Below, in pieces: positions 22,271-31,491 of a stretch of DNA of 64,000 nt; the first letter of the stretch is position 1, and each line of letters begins with the position of its first letter. The stretch is from contig NZ_AKWX02000007.1 in the NCBI RefSeq assembly GCF_000306115.2, positions 310,001 to 374,000 on the forward strand, given 5' to 3'. The translations under genes and the position numbers were made by a program. Source of the DNA: Leptospira wolffii serovar Khorat str. Khorat-H2. Its GTDB lineage: Bacteria > Spirochaetota > Leptospiria > Leptospirales > Leptospiraceae. The notes below the pieces were generated by a model, which saw only the letters and a list, made by a program, of their open reading frames with translations, was not told where the DNA came from and made no database searches.

Positions 22271-23560
22271 ATGGAACTAAGCATATTTCGAACCAGAATC
22301 CGTAATGTCCAAAACCTTCTCAAAGAGTCGGAAGTTCTTCTCGTTTTTGCCGCTCCGCAAAGAATCCGAAACAGGGACGTGGAGTATAAATTTCGCCAGG
22401 ACTCCGATTATTATTATCTCACCGGAGTGGAAGAAGAGGACGGAATTCTTGTGCTCCGTAGGGATTACTCGGCTCATTTCGCTCTTCCTAAGGATAAAGA
22501 AAGGGAGATCTGGACGGGAATCCGTCTCGGAAAATCGGAGATCCAAAATCGGTTAGGTCTGGACGAAAGCTACGATCTGGGAGAATGGGACGCAAAGATT
22601 CCAGGGGTTCTCACGAACCAATTCACACTCTATCATTTCTTCGGAAAAGACAGGGAGAGAGATTCCAAACTGCTGGATCTGATCTCGAATCTAAACGCTA
22701 GGCTAAGAGAAGGAAAATTCGGACCACAACGTTGGGAGATTCCGAACTTTCTGCATGAGATGAGAATGTTCAAATCTCCGGAAGAGATCCAAAAATTGCA
22801 GGAGTCTTCCCGGATCACTGCATTGGGTCACGAAAGACTTTTTAGGGAAACCAGGGTGGGGATGTTCGAATTCGAGTTGGAGTCCATTCTTGAATCCGAA
22901 TATTTGAAACACGGCGCTTGGGGGGGAGGCTACGGACATATAGTCGCCTCCGGAAAGAACGCGACCATTCTTCATTACACGAGTAACCGTGCCAAAATCG
23001 GAGAGAACGAAGCGATCCTGGTGGATAGCGGCGCGGAAAAGGATTATTACACGGCGGACGTTACACGCGTTTTCCCTTCCGGAAAAAAATTCACTTCTGA
23101 GCAAAGGACGATCTATCAATTGGTTCTGGATGTTCAGAAAAAGGCGATCGCCGACACCAAGGCGGGAACCGAATTCAACGCCGTACATGAGAAAACCGTA
23201 AAGAATCTCACGCAAGGACTTTTGGATCTGGGGTTATTGACCGGAAGCTTGGATTCAGTAATCGAGAAGGGAGAATTCCGCAAATTCTATATGCATCGAA
23301 CCGGTCACTACCTGGGCATGGACGTTCATGATGTGGGACGATATTTCGAGAATGGAAAAAGTAAACCCATGCAAAACGGACTCGTGGTTACCGTAGAACC
23401 GGGGCTTTATTTCGATCCTACGGACGAGACGATTCCTTCCGGATTCCGTGGAATCGGGGTCCGAATCGAAGACGACGTATTGGTCCAAGGTGATACACCT
23501 TTGGTTCTCACTTCCATGATTCCTAAGGAAGTGGATGAGATCGAAGCCCAACGCGGTTGA
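22271..23560 (+). CDS. pepP: Xaa-Pro aminopeptidase (aminopeptidase P)
   Basis: The 429-residue protein has the M24B layout. The N-terminal domain includes FRQDSDYYYLTG, typical of PepP. The catalytic domain has metal ligands in LVDSGAEKDYYTADVTR, HRTGHYLGMDVHD, EPGLYF and GVRIEDD. It removes N-terminal residues ahead of proline using two Mn ions. I use the ATG at 22271 (2 bp after the GT9 stop), because earlier starts overlap that gene without family similarity. This is the last gene of the three-gene operon. Confidence 0.92.
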   Translation: MELSIFRTRIRNVQNLLKESEVLLVFAAPQRIRNRDVEYKFRQDSDYYYLTGVEEEDGILVLRRDYSAHFALPKDKEREIWTGIRLGKSEIQNRLGLDESYDLGEWDAKIPGVLTNQFTLYHFFGKDRERDSKLLDLISNLNARLREGKFGPQRWEIPNFLHEMRMFKSPEEIQKLQESSRITALGHERLFRETRVGMFEFELESILESEYLKHGAWGGGYGHIVASGKNATILHYTSNRAKIGENEAILVDSGAEKDYYTADVTRVFPSGKKFTSEQRTIYQLVLDVQKKAIADTKAGTEFNAVHEKTVKNLTQGLLDLGLLTGSLDSVIEKGEFRKFYMHRTGHYLGMDVHDVGRYFENGKSKPMQNGLVVTVEPGLYFDPTDETIPSGFRGIGVRIEDDVLVQGDTPLVLTSMIPKEVDEIEAQRG

Positions 23561-23801
23561 TCTGCAAAATACGATTCTTATTTCCTATCTGAATCGGAAT
23601 TCCGTTTCCAGAACAGTAAAATAGAATTTTTTATATTCTATTTAGATTTCTGAAGCATTCGGATTAAGTCTCCAAACTCTATTTCTTATTTCGAATAACG
23701 GAAATAAGGCGAATTATTTGCAAAAAAATGCATATAGTTTTTGATTCCATCTTGCCGCCCATTCGTTCAGTTGGAAATCCCTCTCCATTATCGGAGGTAA
23801 T

Positions 23802-24251
23802 ATGAAATTAGATCAGGCCATATTGGCCAAAGTTCGAGAAGGAATCATCCAAGTGGATTGGAGAATTCCTTTGGATCTGGAAAGGGCATGGAGGGACGGC
23901 ATCCTGGAGTTCGGGGATCCCAAGGATCTTGTCCGATATTTGGTAAAGGAATTCAAGGAGAGGAAGAGAAGGGGGAATCTTCCTAACTATGAATTTCCTA
24001 AAGTGGGAGGAGGGGATTCCAGAAAAAGAATTAGAGTCTATTATTCCGACTATTGGGAAGCGGAATGTTATGCCAACGGTTTTGAATTGGCGACGAGTCG
24101 ATTTCTTTCCGCAGTTCTGGATTTCGAATGGAAGTCGGGAAGGTTCCGGTCCCTAGGAGAGAAGGGCGCTCTTTTAAAAGCGAGGAGCTCCAACGAAAAG
24201 GTCAAAGACTTCCCCGTGCAAAAGGGAAGTCTTTTGGGAAAGATGGCTTAG
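23802..24251 (+). CDS. Hypothetical protein
   Basis: The 149-residue product has a strong ribosome site (GGAGG, 4 bp before the ATG), and its reading frame looks well used. The sequence is charged, with several Trp and Tyr, no signal peptide and no membrane segment. I do not recognise a domain. A 241-bp AT-rich leader precedes it, consistent with its own promoter. The last 4 bp overlap the convergent amidohydrolase gene. Confidence 0.7.
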   Translation: MKLDQAILAKVREGIIQVDWRIPLDLERAWRDGILEFGDPKDLVRYLVKEFKERKRRGNLPNYEFPKVGGGDSRKRIRVYYSDYWEAECYANGFELATSRFLSAVLDFEWKSGRFRSLGEKGALLKARSSNEKVKDFPVQKGSLLGKMA

Positions 24252-25426
24252 TTCTCCGCCAGGTAGGAACGGATCGCCTCTTTCATTACCGCGAGGCCGA
24301 TGGGAAGGGAGGCCTCGTCCAAATCGAACTTGGAACTGTGGTGAGGATTCACGAATCCTTTTTCCTCGTTCATGGAGCCTATAAAAAAGTAACAACCCGG
24401 CACTCTCATAAGGAAGGCGGAGAAATCCTCTCCTCCCATGGTCTTTGCATGTTCTTCCGTCACGGATCCCGGACCGAGTATCGTTTCCGAGGCTCTGCGA
24501 ACTAAATCGGCCATGCCAGGATGATTGATGGTCGGAGCGTTCGTTCTTTCATATTGAATCACAGCTTTGGCTCCGAAAGCGCTCGCAGTATTTTCCACTA
24601 CTCTGCGGAAAAGTTCCGGGGCCTTATCGAACATTTCCTTGGTGAAAGTTCGGATCGTACCTTTTAGTTCCGCCGTCTCGGAAATCACGTTAAACGCATG
24701 CCCTGCATGGAAGGCTCCTACGGTAACCACGCAGGAATCCAAAGGATCCGTATTTCTGGAGACGATACTTTGCAAGGCCGTGACGATATGAGAGCCGACT
24801 AGGATGGGATCCACAGTGTGCTGGGGCATAGCGCCGTGACCGCTCACACCCTGGACGGTGATTTGGAATTCGTCCGCTGCTGCCATCATGGGACCGTCCA
24901 CCACTCCGATTTTTCCGACGGGAATATGATTCCAGACATGGAGTCCGAGCGCCGCGGATACATCGTATTTCTCTAATATTCCTTCCTCTATCATTTTGTC
25001 TGCGCCTTGTCCTCCTTCTTCCGCCGGTTGGAATACCAACAACACTCTTCCTTTGGGGATAATGGAAGCGATATCCTCCTTCAATTCGGAGGCAAGGCCC
25101 ATAAGTACCGAGGTATGCGCGTCGTGTCCGCAAGCGTGCATGACTCCGGAATGAACGGAAATATAATCGGTAGTGTTTTCTTCCAGGATGGGAAGAGCGT
25201 CCATATCGGCTCGGACGAGTAGGGTCTTTCCCGGTTTTCCGGAATCGATCAGGCAAGCGATTCCGGTTTTTGCGATTCCTCCCTGGAATTCGTATCCGAG
25301 AGAAGTGAGATGTCGGCTTACATATTCCGCAGTACCGACTTCCTCGTATTTCAGTTCCGGATGTTTATGAATGAATCTGCGGTAGCGTACTAATTCTTCG
25401 GTTCTTTGAGGGGATACTGTTTTCAT
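24248..25426 (-). CDS. M20D-family amidohydrolase
   Basis: The 392-residue enzyme matches the hippurate hydrolase/N-acyl-amino-acid amidohydrolase group. Metal ligands appear in [11 protein letters not shown] and [10 protein letters not shown], and in the later His of the [10 protein letters not shown] segment. The [15 protein letters not shown] segment belongs to the lid domain. It would release amino acids from N-acyl conjugates or indole-acetyl-type amides in the cytoplasm. The exact substrate is not readable. Confidence 0.88.
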   Translation of the reverse strand: MKTVSPQRTEELVRYRRFIHKHPELKYEEVGTAEYVSRHLTSLGYEFQGGIAKTGIACLIDSGKPGKTLLVRADMDALPILEENTTDYISVHSGVMHACGHDAHTSVLMGLASELKEDIASIIPKGRVLLVFQPAEEGGQGADKMIEEGILEKYDVSAALGLHVWNHIPVGKIGVVDGPMMAAADEFQITVQGVSGHGAMPQHTVDPILVGSHIVTALQSIVSRNTDPLDSCVVTVGAFHAGHAFNVISETAELKGTIRTFTKEMFDKAPELFRRVVENTASAFGAKAVIQYERTNAPTINHPGMADLVRRASETILGPGSVTEEHAKTMGGEDFSAFLMRVPGCYFFIGSMNEEKGFVNPHHSSKFDLDEASLPIGLAVMKEAIRSYLAEN

Positions 25427-25570
25427 AGGCGGTTATAAGGATGGTCTACCCCCGAATCGGTTTTTAGTCCTCCCTTTTTTATAAGTAAACGGCACTTCTA
25501 TCGCTCTTTCCTTAGGGTCCTGCTTTTCTATCGTTTTAAAAAATATTTTCCAAACAATAGAGAAGAACGG

Positions 25571-26836
25571 ATGTACGATTTGTTTTTCTATAAGAAGCGG
25601 CCGATATATATGAACTCCAAGAGGAAAATTCTAGGATTCGCGACGATATGGATTCTTTCCGTCTTCGTACTTCCTTTCTGCAAGCGAGAGGGGAATTCTG
25701 GCATTCTTCCAATTCTTCCTTCCTCCGTTCCTGGGACAACCTGTCTTCCCGGCAGAGTTCCACCCTGCCTTAAACTCACGGAGATCGTTAGCGGATTAAA
25801 CTCACCCGTATTCGTAGTTTCTCCCACAGGAGATATTCATAGACAATTCGTTGTGGAGCAGAATGGGAAGATCAGGTTGATCTTAGACGGCGTTCTGCAA
25901 TCCGATCCTTTCTTGGACTTAGGAACGGAAGGCAGTGACCTTGTGTATTTCTCCGGAGAAAGAGGGCTTTTGGGGTTAGCGTTGCACCCGAATTATAATG
26001 CAAACGGAAGGTTTTGGGTGAATTACTCTCGCAAATCGGACGGAGCAACGGTCGTCTCTGAATACGCTCGTTCATCGGGAAATCCTAATTTAGCGAATTC
26101 TACCTCCGTTGGAATCGTATTCACCGTGGACCAACCTTTCTCTAATCATAACGGAGGCATGTTGGCTTTCGGTCCGGACGGATATTTGTATATAGGTATG
26201 GGAGACGGGGGAGGAAGCGGAGATCCGAATAATTACGCTCAGAATTTGGAGTCCGCGTTGGGTAAAATTCTTCGTATCGATGTGGATACTTATCCTAGTC
26301 CTGCGCCGGGAAATAGAGCCGTAAGCGGTTTGGAAAATCCGCATGTATGGGACTGGGGATTTCGCAATCCTTGGAGATTCAGTTTCGATAGAAGCACGGG
26401 GAATTTATACATAGCGGACGTGGGCCAGGCGGGATACGAAGAGTTGGATATAGAGCTCTCCGGACAAGGATTGAAGAATTACGGATGGAGGATCACCGAA
26501 GGCAACCATTGTTATAATCCGAGTTTAGGATGCAATACTACTGGACTCACTCTTCCCAAGTTAGAATACGATCATTCGGTGGGAACCTGTATCACCGGAG
26601 GATATGTGTATAGGGGATCCGGTCTTCCCGAATTAACGGGAAGGTATTTTTATGCGGATTTTATAGCGGGTAAGGTCTGGTCCTTAGTATTCTCCGGAGG
26701 AAACGTACAGGATATCCTGGAGCATACGGGCGAGATCGGAGGAAGTTTGAATATCTCTTCCTTCGGTGAGGATGCGAACGGGGAGATATACGTTGTGGAC
26801 TACGGAGGAAAAATCTTTAGGATCGAGGAGCAATAA
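25571..26836 (+). CDS. PQQ-dependent sugar dehydrogenase-like lipoprotein (GSDH family)
   Basis: This 421-residue protein has the six-bladed propeller of soluble aldose/sorbosone dehydrogenases. Segments include GERGLLGLALHPNY, MGDGGGSGDPNNYAQ, SALGKILRID and YGWRITEGNHCYNP. A basic N terminus plus hydrophobic core ends in VLPFCK, a possible spirochaetal lipobox, so it may be anchored in the envelope. Sugar oxidation via PQQ is the family function, but PQQ synthesis is not seen here and some homologues lack activity. An internal ATG at 25610 is an alternative start with a weaker ribosome site. Confidence 0.82.
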   Translation: MYDLFFYKKRPIYMNSKRKILGFATIWILSVFVLPFCKREGNSGILPILPSSVPGTTCLPGRVPPCLKLTEIVSGLNSPVFVVSPTGDIHRQFVVEQNGKIRLILDGVLQSDPFLDLGTEGSDLVYFSGERGLLGLALHPNYNANGRFWVNYSRKSDGATVVSEYARSSGNPNLANSTSVGIVFTVDQPFSNHNGGMLAFGPDGYLYIGMGDGGGSGDPNNYAQNLESALGKILRIDVDTYPSPAPGNRAVSGLENPHVWDWGFRNPWRFSFDRSTGNLYIADVGQAGYEELDIELSGQGLKNYGWRITEGNHCYNPSLGCNTTGLTLPKLEYDHSVGTCITGGYVYRGSGLPELTGRYFYADFIAGKVWSLVFSGGNVQDILEHTGEIGGSLNISSFGEDANGEIYVVDYGGKIFRIEEQ

Positions 26837-26869
26837 GATCTCCCGAACCTGGATATAGATTCTGAAATC

Positions 26870-28444
26870 TTAAAGCGTTCTGTCGTATTCGTCGAGTTCT
26901 CTTTTCCAGACCTGGGTTCCGCAATAATGGTCCCCTTCCGGGCAATACGGCTTCACGTCTCCTTGGAGTCGGATCCAGCAAGGAGCCTTGATCCATTTTG
27001 CGATTTCAGGATGCACTTTTTGGAGATCCGTGAGTTCGTTTACGGAAGCCTGGAAAATTTCTTCCTGAGCGTTATAGCAGGTTCTCGCCCTCCATTTATG
27101 GTGGAGGTTCAATAGATCCCCGCTTTCGTAGAAACGGACCGGGAAAGCGTTCGGAAGAAGGTAGGACGCATATTCCGGACTGCCGCCTTCTTCGATAAAG
27201 CGGTTCAGGTGCTTGAATATCCCGTCCATCTTGGTTCTATACGTTTCTTCTAATTGAGAATATTTTAATACTACTTTAGGAACGATATAGTCGGGCATTC
27301 CGGTGTATTGGGTCATAAGGACCGGTCGGGAACCGGGGACCATTCTATGCCTTTGGTCTTGGCTGTCCGCGCTATGGGAAATCCTTTTCTTGAAGGAATA
27401 ATGCACATTGAACATGGATCTTGCGATCGGACTCATAGTCGTTTCGTTCAGGGTGGAGGTGAGATGCTTGTTCTTGGAAGGATCCAGGACGAGACGGATC
27501 GCGTCCTCGTCGCTCAAAGAGGACTTAGAGATTCCCAAAACGGAACGAACCGAAGAGGCAAGCACTTCCGAACCGTTGGAAGAATAGGAGACCAGACGAG
27601 AATATCGATTGTCCAGGTCTTCGTCGAATTCTCTTACGAAATTTTTGGCAGATTCCGGGCGATATTCCAGGCTTCCGTCTTTATAAAACTCGGTGAAGAA
27701 TCTGTATTCAGCGGTTTCTTCCAGAGGAATCGGATCGTCCATCTCCTCCACATACAAAGGATCCGCTTCCCGGACCTTTTCGATCATTGCCTCCACGACA
27801 ATTCTCTGTTCTTCGGGTACGTCGAAGGAATTCATCAAACGATGGTAACGGTGGAGAGTGAGTCCGTTTACGGAATGATACAGATAAGTGTAAGTTCCGA
27901 GAGGGAGAAGATATCTTGCGACCTCTAGGCATTTTTTCTTAATCGGTTGCTGCCATTTTTCCGGATAGCTGGCTCTCGCCTTGTACACCAAGAAATACTC
28001 ATCCTGGATGAAAGGATGCAAAAGCTCCACGAATTCGAAATATGCGTTAGACGCATATTCGACCGCTTCCAGATATGATTCTCTTTGCTTTCCGGAGAGG
28101 GAAGAAGGAACGTAATAATTCTCCTTCTTGACCTCCACGTATCTTTGGCTGACCTGCTCCGAGTTATAATAGGGGTGGGAATGCAGAAAAGACCAAACGA
28201 ATTGTCTGGAAACTTTGTCCAGGGTAAAGATAAAATGAGGGTGTTGTCTAGTGGTGAGGTGGCCCGCTTTCTTGGTGGATTTGGCTACCTTGTCTCGGAT
28301 CTCCAGGGATTTTTCCGTCTTTACCATATCTTCCGGAAGGAGGATCCCTTTAGAAGAATAGCAGGTCCTGGCCGAAGCGATCGCCAAATTGAAAGGCTCT
28401 CTCGTGGCGTCTATAAGTTCGATAATCGGTTTCTGGCTTTCCAT
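26870..28444 (-). CDS. Tandem ThyX (flavin-dependent thymidylate synthase) family protein
   Basis: The 524-residue protein contains two ThyX-like domains, twice the normal size. In ThyX the motif RHRxxSxxxxSxRY binds dUMP and FAD. In domain 1 (about 1-260) the second half survives as SQRY (99-102), but RHR is replaced (FLHSHPYYN). In domain 2 (about 300-524) RHR is kept at 365-367 ([12 protein letters not shown]), but SxRY is not evident. The [14 protein letters not shown] segment matches the LRxxxxAQxEI helix. It may be a pseudo-symmetric dimer in one chain that methylates dUMP, or a divergent flavoprotein. Homodimeric or tetrameric ThyX builds its sites between chains. Confidence 0.75.
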   Translation of the reverse strand: MESQKPIIELIDATREPFNLAIASARTCYSSKGILLPEDMVKTEKSLEIRDKVAKSTKKAGHLTTRQHPHFIFTLDKVSRQFVWSFLHSHPYYNSEQVSQRYVEVKKENYYVPSSLSGKQRESYLEAVEYASNAYFEFVELLHPFIQDEYFLVYKARASYPEKWQQPIKKKCLEVARYLLPLGTYTYLYHSVNGLTLHRYHRLMNSFDVPEEQRIVVEAMIEKVREADPLYVEEMDDPIPLEETAEYRFFTEFYKDGSLEYRPESAKNFVREFDEDLDNRYSRLVSYSSNGSEVLASSVRSVLGISKSSLSDEDAIRLVLDPSKNKHLTSTLNETTMSPIARSMFNVHYSFKKRISHSADSQDQRHRMVPGSRPVLMTQYTGMPDYIVPKVVLKYSQLEETYRTKMDGIFKHLNRFIEEGGSPEYASYLLPNAFPVRFYESGDLLNLHHKWRARTCYNAQEEIFQASVNELTDLQKVHPEIAKWIKAPCWIRLQGDVKPYCPEGDHYCGTQVWKRELDEYDRTL

Positions 28445-28517
28445 GGGACTACAATGCTACTCCGGAGGCACTAGGTTGGAATCGGACCGAAAAGGGAAAA
28501 GCGTTTTTCCGACATAA

Positions 28518-28546
28518 TCAGGATCTTATGTCTCATAAGATCCTGA
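28518..28546. promoter_or_regulatory. 13-bp perfect inverted repeat in a 330-bp intergenic region
   Basis: TCAGGATCTTATG and CATAAGATCCTGA pair with a TCT loop. It lies 74 bp upstream of the ThyX-like start, between divergent genes. No T-run follows on either strand, so an operator or mRNA stabiliser is more likely than a terminator. The rest of 28445-28773 is AT-rich and holds no gene I can support. Confidence 0.5.
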
Positions 28547-28773
28547 CCCTGAGTTCCCAAACGCCCGGAATTTCAATAGAATTCTGACAAGTTTGCAGTT
28601 TTTCTTTTGTTTTTAAGAAGAAGGCATTCTAACTTGTCTGCAATTTATTTGCCGACCGCTTTATTCTTTAGTCCCCCTCATCCTACCGGAAATCTTAGGA
28701 AAAGGAATTTCGGATCATATTTTGAATTCGCTTGGAGCGGATTCGAAATCGAAAAGTAATTTAAAAAAATAGA

Positions 28774-29247
28774 ATGGATGGATATATGAGCGGATTCGGA
28801 AAGAAGAACGGGAAGAGTTCTCGGAGAGGCGGGAGGATTTTGCTATTTCAGATTCTTCTCTCTATATTCTTTCTTTCCTGTTTAATGTTACTGCTAACCG
28901 GAGACGATCCTTGCGGGGAACCTTGTCCTACAAAGGGAGTTCCTAGTTTTGCAATCTGGCCGGTTTCCCAGCCGATTTCCGGTTCCTCATGCGTATTAGG
29001 GAACGATTGTATCGATTATCTCCAGGCGGAGAATCCCGAAATGCAGAAAGATCTTTGCAGGGTAGCAGGAGGGAATTTCCTGGAAAATTCTCTTTGTGCC
29101 ACCGGCTCCATGCTTGCAGTCTGTAAGATCGTCGGCACGCAAAGCTATAATTCCGATATCCGTTATTATTTTTCCTCCGGTTGGAATCTAAGCTCTGCCG
29201 AATCGAATTGTGAAACGAATTGGAAGGGAAGTTTTACAACTCTATGA
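28774..29247 (+). CDS. Cys-rich secreted or anchored protein, first of a paralogous pair
   Basis: The 157-residue product has a basic N terminus and a hydrophobic segment (residues about 22-42), then a mature part with nine Cys. It shares with the next gene a C-terminal pattern of VCx, a short spacer, a Ser-rich W segment and a final C before GxF-like residues. It looks exported; the Cys in FFLSC lies inside the hydrophobic run, so lipidation is doubtful. An ATG at 28786 is an alternative start. No family is recognised. ATGA overlap couples it to the next gene. Confidence 0.6.
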   Translation: MDGYMSGFGKKNGKSSRRGGRILLFQILLSIFFLSCLMLLLTGDDPCGEPCPTKGVPSFAIWPVSQPISGSSCVLGNDCIDYLQAENPEMQKDLCRVAGGNFLENSLCATGSMLAVCKIVGTQSYNSDIRYYFSSGWNLSSAESNCETNWKGSFTTL

Positions 29248-29681
29248 ATAGAATTCCTTCTAATCTCGGCGGATCTAGAATTTTCGCACCCGGCATCCTA
29301 TTTATTATTCTTTTCTTATTCGGACTTTGGAGCCGACCTCTAGGAACCTGCGAGTCTTGCGAACTGATTCCGTTTCCGGATGCATTCTTTTTATGGAAAG
29401 AAGGCCAGGATGCCTCGGTAAGAAAAACATTCTCCTGCCAAACCGACTCTTCGGCTTCTTGCTACGAAGTATACCGAGGGCTCGTATTCGATCCGGATAT
29501 CTTTTGTTCGCTGTATTTTGGAGACGGGGTCTTGGTTTCTTCCTGTCCGGAGATTAGAATCGGAGTCTGTAATTTTTCCTCCACCTTGACCCAAAAGATC
29601 TACCAAACGTCAGGGAGTATAACCTGGGATTCGAGTAGCGCCCAAGCGGACTGCACTTCCTTAGGGGGATTCTTCCAATAG
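29244..29681 (+). CDS. Cys-rich secreted or anchored protein, second of a paralogous pair
   Basis: This 145-residue protein starts in the stop codon of its neighbour (ATGA). It has an N-terminal hydrophobic segment (residues about 13-28) and eight Cys after it, including CESCELIPF. The end, SITWDSSSAQADC, parallels NLSSAESNC of the first gene, so the two probably arose by duplication. Even Cys numbers and export suggest disulfide-bonded envelope proteins. Function is unknown. Confidence 0.6.
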   Translation: MNRIPSNLGGSRIFAPGILFIILFLFGLWSRPLGTCESCELIPFPDAFFLWKEGQDASVRKTFSCQTDSSASCYEVYRGLVFDPDIFCSLYFGDGVLVSSCPEIRIGVCNFSSTLTQKIYQTSGSITWDSSSAQADCTSLGGFFQ

Positions 29682-29793
29682 GGGGAGGAGTTCCTACCCA
29701 CCAGGAGGGCCTCGGGTCTTGAAGATCGAATTATGTCGCATGAAATAGGATTTCGGAGAAGAATATAGGCTTTCTACTGAGCTCCGGGATTTT

Positions 29794-29842
29794 TTGCTTG
29801 CGTTTAGTTACAAATAATATAAAATGTAAATTGTAACTAAAC
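29794..29842 (+). promoter_or_regulatory. Promoter overlapped by a 12-bp palindromic operator
   Basis: GTTTAGTTACAA (29802-29813) and TTGTAACTAAAC (29831-29842) are a perfect inverted repeat with 17 bp between. A -35-like TTGCTT (29794-29799) and -10-like TATAAA (29818-29823) lie across and between the arms. GGAGG and the reductase ATG follow within 13 bp. The TetR gene two positions downstream is the likely regulator, acting by autorepression. Confidence 0.7.
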
Positions 29843-29854
29843 GGAGGAATCCAG

Positions 29855-30844
29855 ATGAAAATGAGAAGATTAGGAGCCGATGGGCCCACAGTTTCCGAGC
29901 TCGCATTGGGTTGTATGGGAATGTCCGATTTCTACGGATCCAAGGAGACCCGAGATAGAGGGGAGGCGATTGCGACCATCCATGCCGCCTTGGACTCAGG
30001 CATCAATTTACTGAATACGGGAGATTTTTACGGGATAGGTCATAACGAACTTCTGATTTCCGAAGCCTTGAAGACTCGGAAAGACAAGCCTTTGATCAGC
30101 GTGAAATTCGGAGCCCTTAGGACTCCCCAGGGCGGATTTATCGGATACGACGCGAGGCCCGCTTCTGTGAAGAATTTCGCCGCCTATTCTCTTACTAGAC
30201 TTGGAGCGGATGTGATCGATATATACCAACCTTCTCGCGTGGATCCGTCCGTCCCTATAGAAGAGACGGTCGGCGCCATCAAGGAGCTGATCCAGGAAGG
30301 GAAAGTGAGATATTTAGGAATGTCGGAAGCTTCTCCTGAAAATCTAAGACGCGCTCATAAGGTGCATCCGGTTACCGCTTTGGAAATCGAATATTCTTTG
30401 GCAACTAGAGTCTTGGAAAGAGAGCTCTTGCAGACCTGTAGGGAATTGGGGATAGGAATCGTTGCCTATGGAGTAGTAGGGAGAGGACTTCTGACCGGAA
30501 AGATAGAGAGTATGCTTGGTACTTCCGATTTTAGATCCAATTCTCCCAGGTTCCAAGGAAAAAACCTTGAAGCGAATCTGCAGCGTGTGAGTGTGCTGGA
30601 AGAGCTTGCTAAGAAGAAGGGCTGCACTACCGCGCAACTCGCCATAGCTTGGGTTCTGCATCAAGGACAAGATATCGTTCCTCTGATCGGTTCCACAAGA
30701 AGGGCTAGTCTGGCGGAAAATTTGGAAGCGCAGTCCGTTCGACTGAGTCCGGAAGAATTAAAAATCTTGAATGAATCCTTCCCCGAAGGAGCCTTTCATG
30801 GTGATAGATATCCGGCTCATGGGATGCAGCTCGTAGTAAAATGA
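29855..30844 (+). CDS. Aldo/keto reductase with altered catalytic residues
   Basis: The 329-residue protein is a TIM-barrel aldo/keto reductase of the YghZ/AKR13-like type. The usual tetrad is Asp, Tyr, Lys, His. Here the segment is LLNTGDFYGIG, so the Asp of the DTxDxYG motif is Asn while Tyr stays. Lys is present in ISVKFGAL. The usual His before RVDP is Ser (YQPSRVDP). NADPH binding at the C terminus (PLIGSTRRASLAENLEA) looks normal. Activity may be changed rather than lost. GGAGG sits 7 bp upstream. It is co-transcribed with the TetR gene, 3 bp away. Confidence 0.85.
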   Translation: MKMRRLGADGPTVSELALGCMGMSDFYGSKETRDRGEAIATIHAALDSGINLLNTGDFYGIGHNELLISEALKTRKDKPLISVKFGALRTPQGGFIGYDARPASVKNFAAYSLTRLGADVIDIYQPSRVDPSVPIEETVGAIKELIQEGKVRYLGMSEASPENLRRAHKVHPVTALEIEYSLATRVLERELLQTCRELGIGIVAYGVVGRGLLTGKIESMLGTSDFRSNSPRFQGKNLEANLQRVSVLEELAKKKGCTTAQLAIAWVLHQGQDIVPLIGSTRRASLAENLEAQSVRLSPEELKILNESFPEGAFHGDRYPAHGMQLVVK

Positions 30845-30847
30845 GCA

Positions 30848-31444
30848 ATGCCTAAGACCGGTCTAACACCGAAAGAATTACAGCAAAAAGCGCTCGATGC
30901 CGCCGAAGAAGAAATTCGTAAAAACGGGGTCGAGCGTCTGAAACTTACCGACGTGGCCAGAGAATTAAATCTAAGCCATGCGGCTCTTTACAAACATTTT
31001 TCCGATAAGGAAGCTCTTCTGGATTCCGTATCTAGTCGTTGGCTGGATCGTATCGATACCGCTTTGGAGAATGTGACTTCTCTAGAAGGATCTCCCGAAG
31101 CTCGTCTTACTGAATGGTTTTTGACACTCCATAGATTGAAGAGGGAAAAGATTCTCGCGGATCCTAAGATTTATTCCGCATTCAATATGTCCGCGGAAAA
31201 GACGAGACCTTTCGTGCAGAAGCATATCCGTACCATGTATTCCCAATTACAAAGGATGGTGGAGGAGGGGATCCGGTCCGGAACATTTTTCTGCAATACT
31301 CCCGAAGAAGGAGCGAGGATCTTATTCGAAGGAACCGCGGCGTTCCATCACCCTCGCTTGGTATTCGAAAATATCCAGGAAGAGAGAGAAGGGTTTCTTC
31401 TCTCCTTGATTCGTAACCTTCTCTCCGGCTTAAAAGCCAAATAG
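30848..31444 (+). CDS. TetR-family regulator
   Basis: The 198-residue protein has the usual N-terminal helix-turn-helix (VERLKLTDVARELNLSHAALYKHF) and a helical ligand domain. It lies 3 bp after the aldo/keto reductase gene. The palindrome over the shared promoter makes autorepression likely, with induction by a substrate of the reductase. The ligand is unknown. Confidence 0.88.
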   Translation: MPKTGLTPKELQQKALDAAEEEIRKNGVERLKLTDVARELNLSHAALYKHFSDKEALLDSVSSRWLDRIDTALENVTSLEGSPEARLTEWFLTLHRLKREKILADPKIYSAFNMSAEKTRPFVQKHIRTMYSQLQRMVEEGIRSGTFFCNTPEEGARILFEGTAAFHHPRLVFENIQEEREGFLLSLIRNLLSGLKAK

Positions 31445-31491
31445 AGTCTTGCGGACTCGAAGAGTTTTATAAAATTAGAATTTAATAAATC

